From Ramlibacter sp. (GTDB taxonomy: Bacteria > Pseudomonadota > Gammaproteobacteria > Burkholderiales > Burkholderiaceae_C), in contig JAMPXR010000122.1 in assembly GCA_023701085.1 (NCBI GenBank), positions 1-7,300 of the forward strand: DNA of 7,300 bases. Direction: 5' to 3'. The notes under the pieces are model-generated. The model saw only the letters and a list, made by a program, of their open reading frames with translations, did not search any database and was not told where the DNA came from. Numbering within the stretch: the first letter of the stretch is position 1; each line of letters opens with the position of its first letter. Positions 6,881-7,300 of the stretch are shown piece after piece. The position numbers and the translations under genes are program-made.

Positions 6881-7300
6881 ATGGCCACAAAAAGAGACTA
6901 TTACGAAGTCCTGGGCGTTCCCAAGAACGCCTCGGACGACGAGATCAAGAAGGCTTATCGCAAGCTCGCGATGAAGTACCACCCTGACCGCCACCAGGGC
7001 GAGGACAAGGCGGCGGAGGCCAAGTTCAAGGAGGCCAAGGAAGCCTACGAGATGCTGTCGAACCCGGAGAAGCGTTCGGCATACGACCAGTTCGGCCACG
7101 CGGGGGTGGACCCCAACATGCGCGGCGCCGGGCCCGGCGGCGAAGGCTTCGGCGGCTTCGCCGAGGCGTTCGGCGACATCTTCGGCGACATCTTCGGCCA
7201 GCAGCAGCGCGGCGGCCGCGGCGGGCGCCAGATCTACCGCGGCAGCGACCTGTCGTACGCGATGGAGGTCACGCTCGAGGAGGCGGCCCTGGGCAAGGAA
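6881..7300 (+). CDS. dnaJ: DnaJ, Hsp40 co-chaperone, 3' partial
   Basis: DnaJ binds unfolded clients, hands them to DnaK and triggers its ATPase. The frame is open to the window end, giving 140 residues of an expected 370-380. The J-domain starts at [24 protein letters not shown] as in the family, with the essential HPD at residues 34-36, and ends near YDQFGHAG. A Gly/Phe-rich region follows, with [17 protein letters not shown] and a basic [11 protein letters not shown] stretch. [21 protein letters not shown] begins the first client-binding domain; the CxxCxGxG zinc repeats lie beyond the window. I chose ATG 6881 because it yields the canonical [12 protein letters not shown] start. An in-frame ATG at 6857 would add 8 residues (MLDESTKD) not typical of the family. 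The ribosome binding site is weak for either (GGATGAG, 6862-6868, is rather far). Expression probably depends on readthrough past the hairpin at 6767-6814. Confidence 0.97.
   Translation, partial: MATKRDYYEVLGVPKNASDDEIKKAYRKLAMKYHPDRHQGEDKAAEAKFKEAKEAYEMLSNPEKRSAYDQFGHAGVDPNMRGAGPGGEGFGGFAEAFGDIFGDIFGQQQRGGRGGRQIYRGSDLSYAMEVTLEEAALGKE
7169..7198 (+). repeat. Tandem 12-base repeat in the dnaJ G/F region
   Basis: TTCGGCGACATC occurs twice in direct tandem (7169-7180, 7181-7192), followed by a half copy TTCGGC. It encodes [10 protein letters not shown]. Similar FGDxFGDxFG motifs are common in proteobacterial DnaJ, so the protein repeat is old, but the exact DNA identity could allow slippage. 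Confidence 0.8.

Overview
The window is G+C-rich (about two thirds or more by eye), densely coding, and every supported gene is on the + strand. The DnaK sequence (start [15 protein letters not shown], end [12 protein letters not shown]), the small cytoplasmic FKBP and the gene style point to a betaproteobacterium of the order Burkholderiales. The DnaK wording resembles Comamonadaceae most, from memory of the family; no search was run. The window holds seven genes, with the first and last cut by the window edges. There are no RNA genes, mobile elements or CRISPR arrays.

Left half (1-3488): a metabolic and regulatory block. The C-terminal three quarters of an acyl-CoA dehydrogenase (DmdC/long-chain type, extra C-terminal domain) overlaps by 4 bases a GTG-started MarR-family regulator. 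After a 109-base gap comes an HxlR-type winged-helix regulator, which overlaps by 4 bases (ATGA) a fumarylacetoacetate-hydrolase-family enzyme. The gap holds a perfect 7-base inverted repeat placed over a plausible sigma-70 -35 element, a good operator candidate for one of the two regulators. The substrate of the pathway cannot be read from the sequence.

Right half (3563-7300): a protein-folding block. It runs from an FKBP-type prolyl isomerase through grpE and dnaK to the 5' part of dnaJ (J-domain and G/F region present, zinc-finger region cut off). GrpE, DnaK and DnaJ form the Hsp70 cycle: DnaJ delivers clients and stimulates ATP hydrolysis, DnaK holds the client, GrpE exchanges nucleotide. 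Sigma-32-like heat-shock promoters lie before grpE and before dnaK, each with a perfect CTTGAAA -35. A nested hairpin with a T5 tract lies between dnaK and dnaJ and could lower dnaJ expression relative to dnaK. A perfect DnaA-box sequence (TTATCCACA) overlaps the predicted -10 of the dnaK heat-shock promoter.

I see no clearly new biological system. The points most worth checking are the operator between the two regulators, the DnaA box at dnaK, the unassigned FAH-family enzyme with its paired regulators, and the hairpin before dnaJ.
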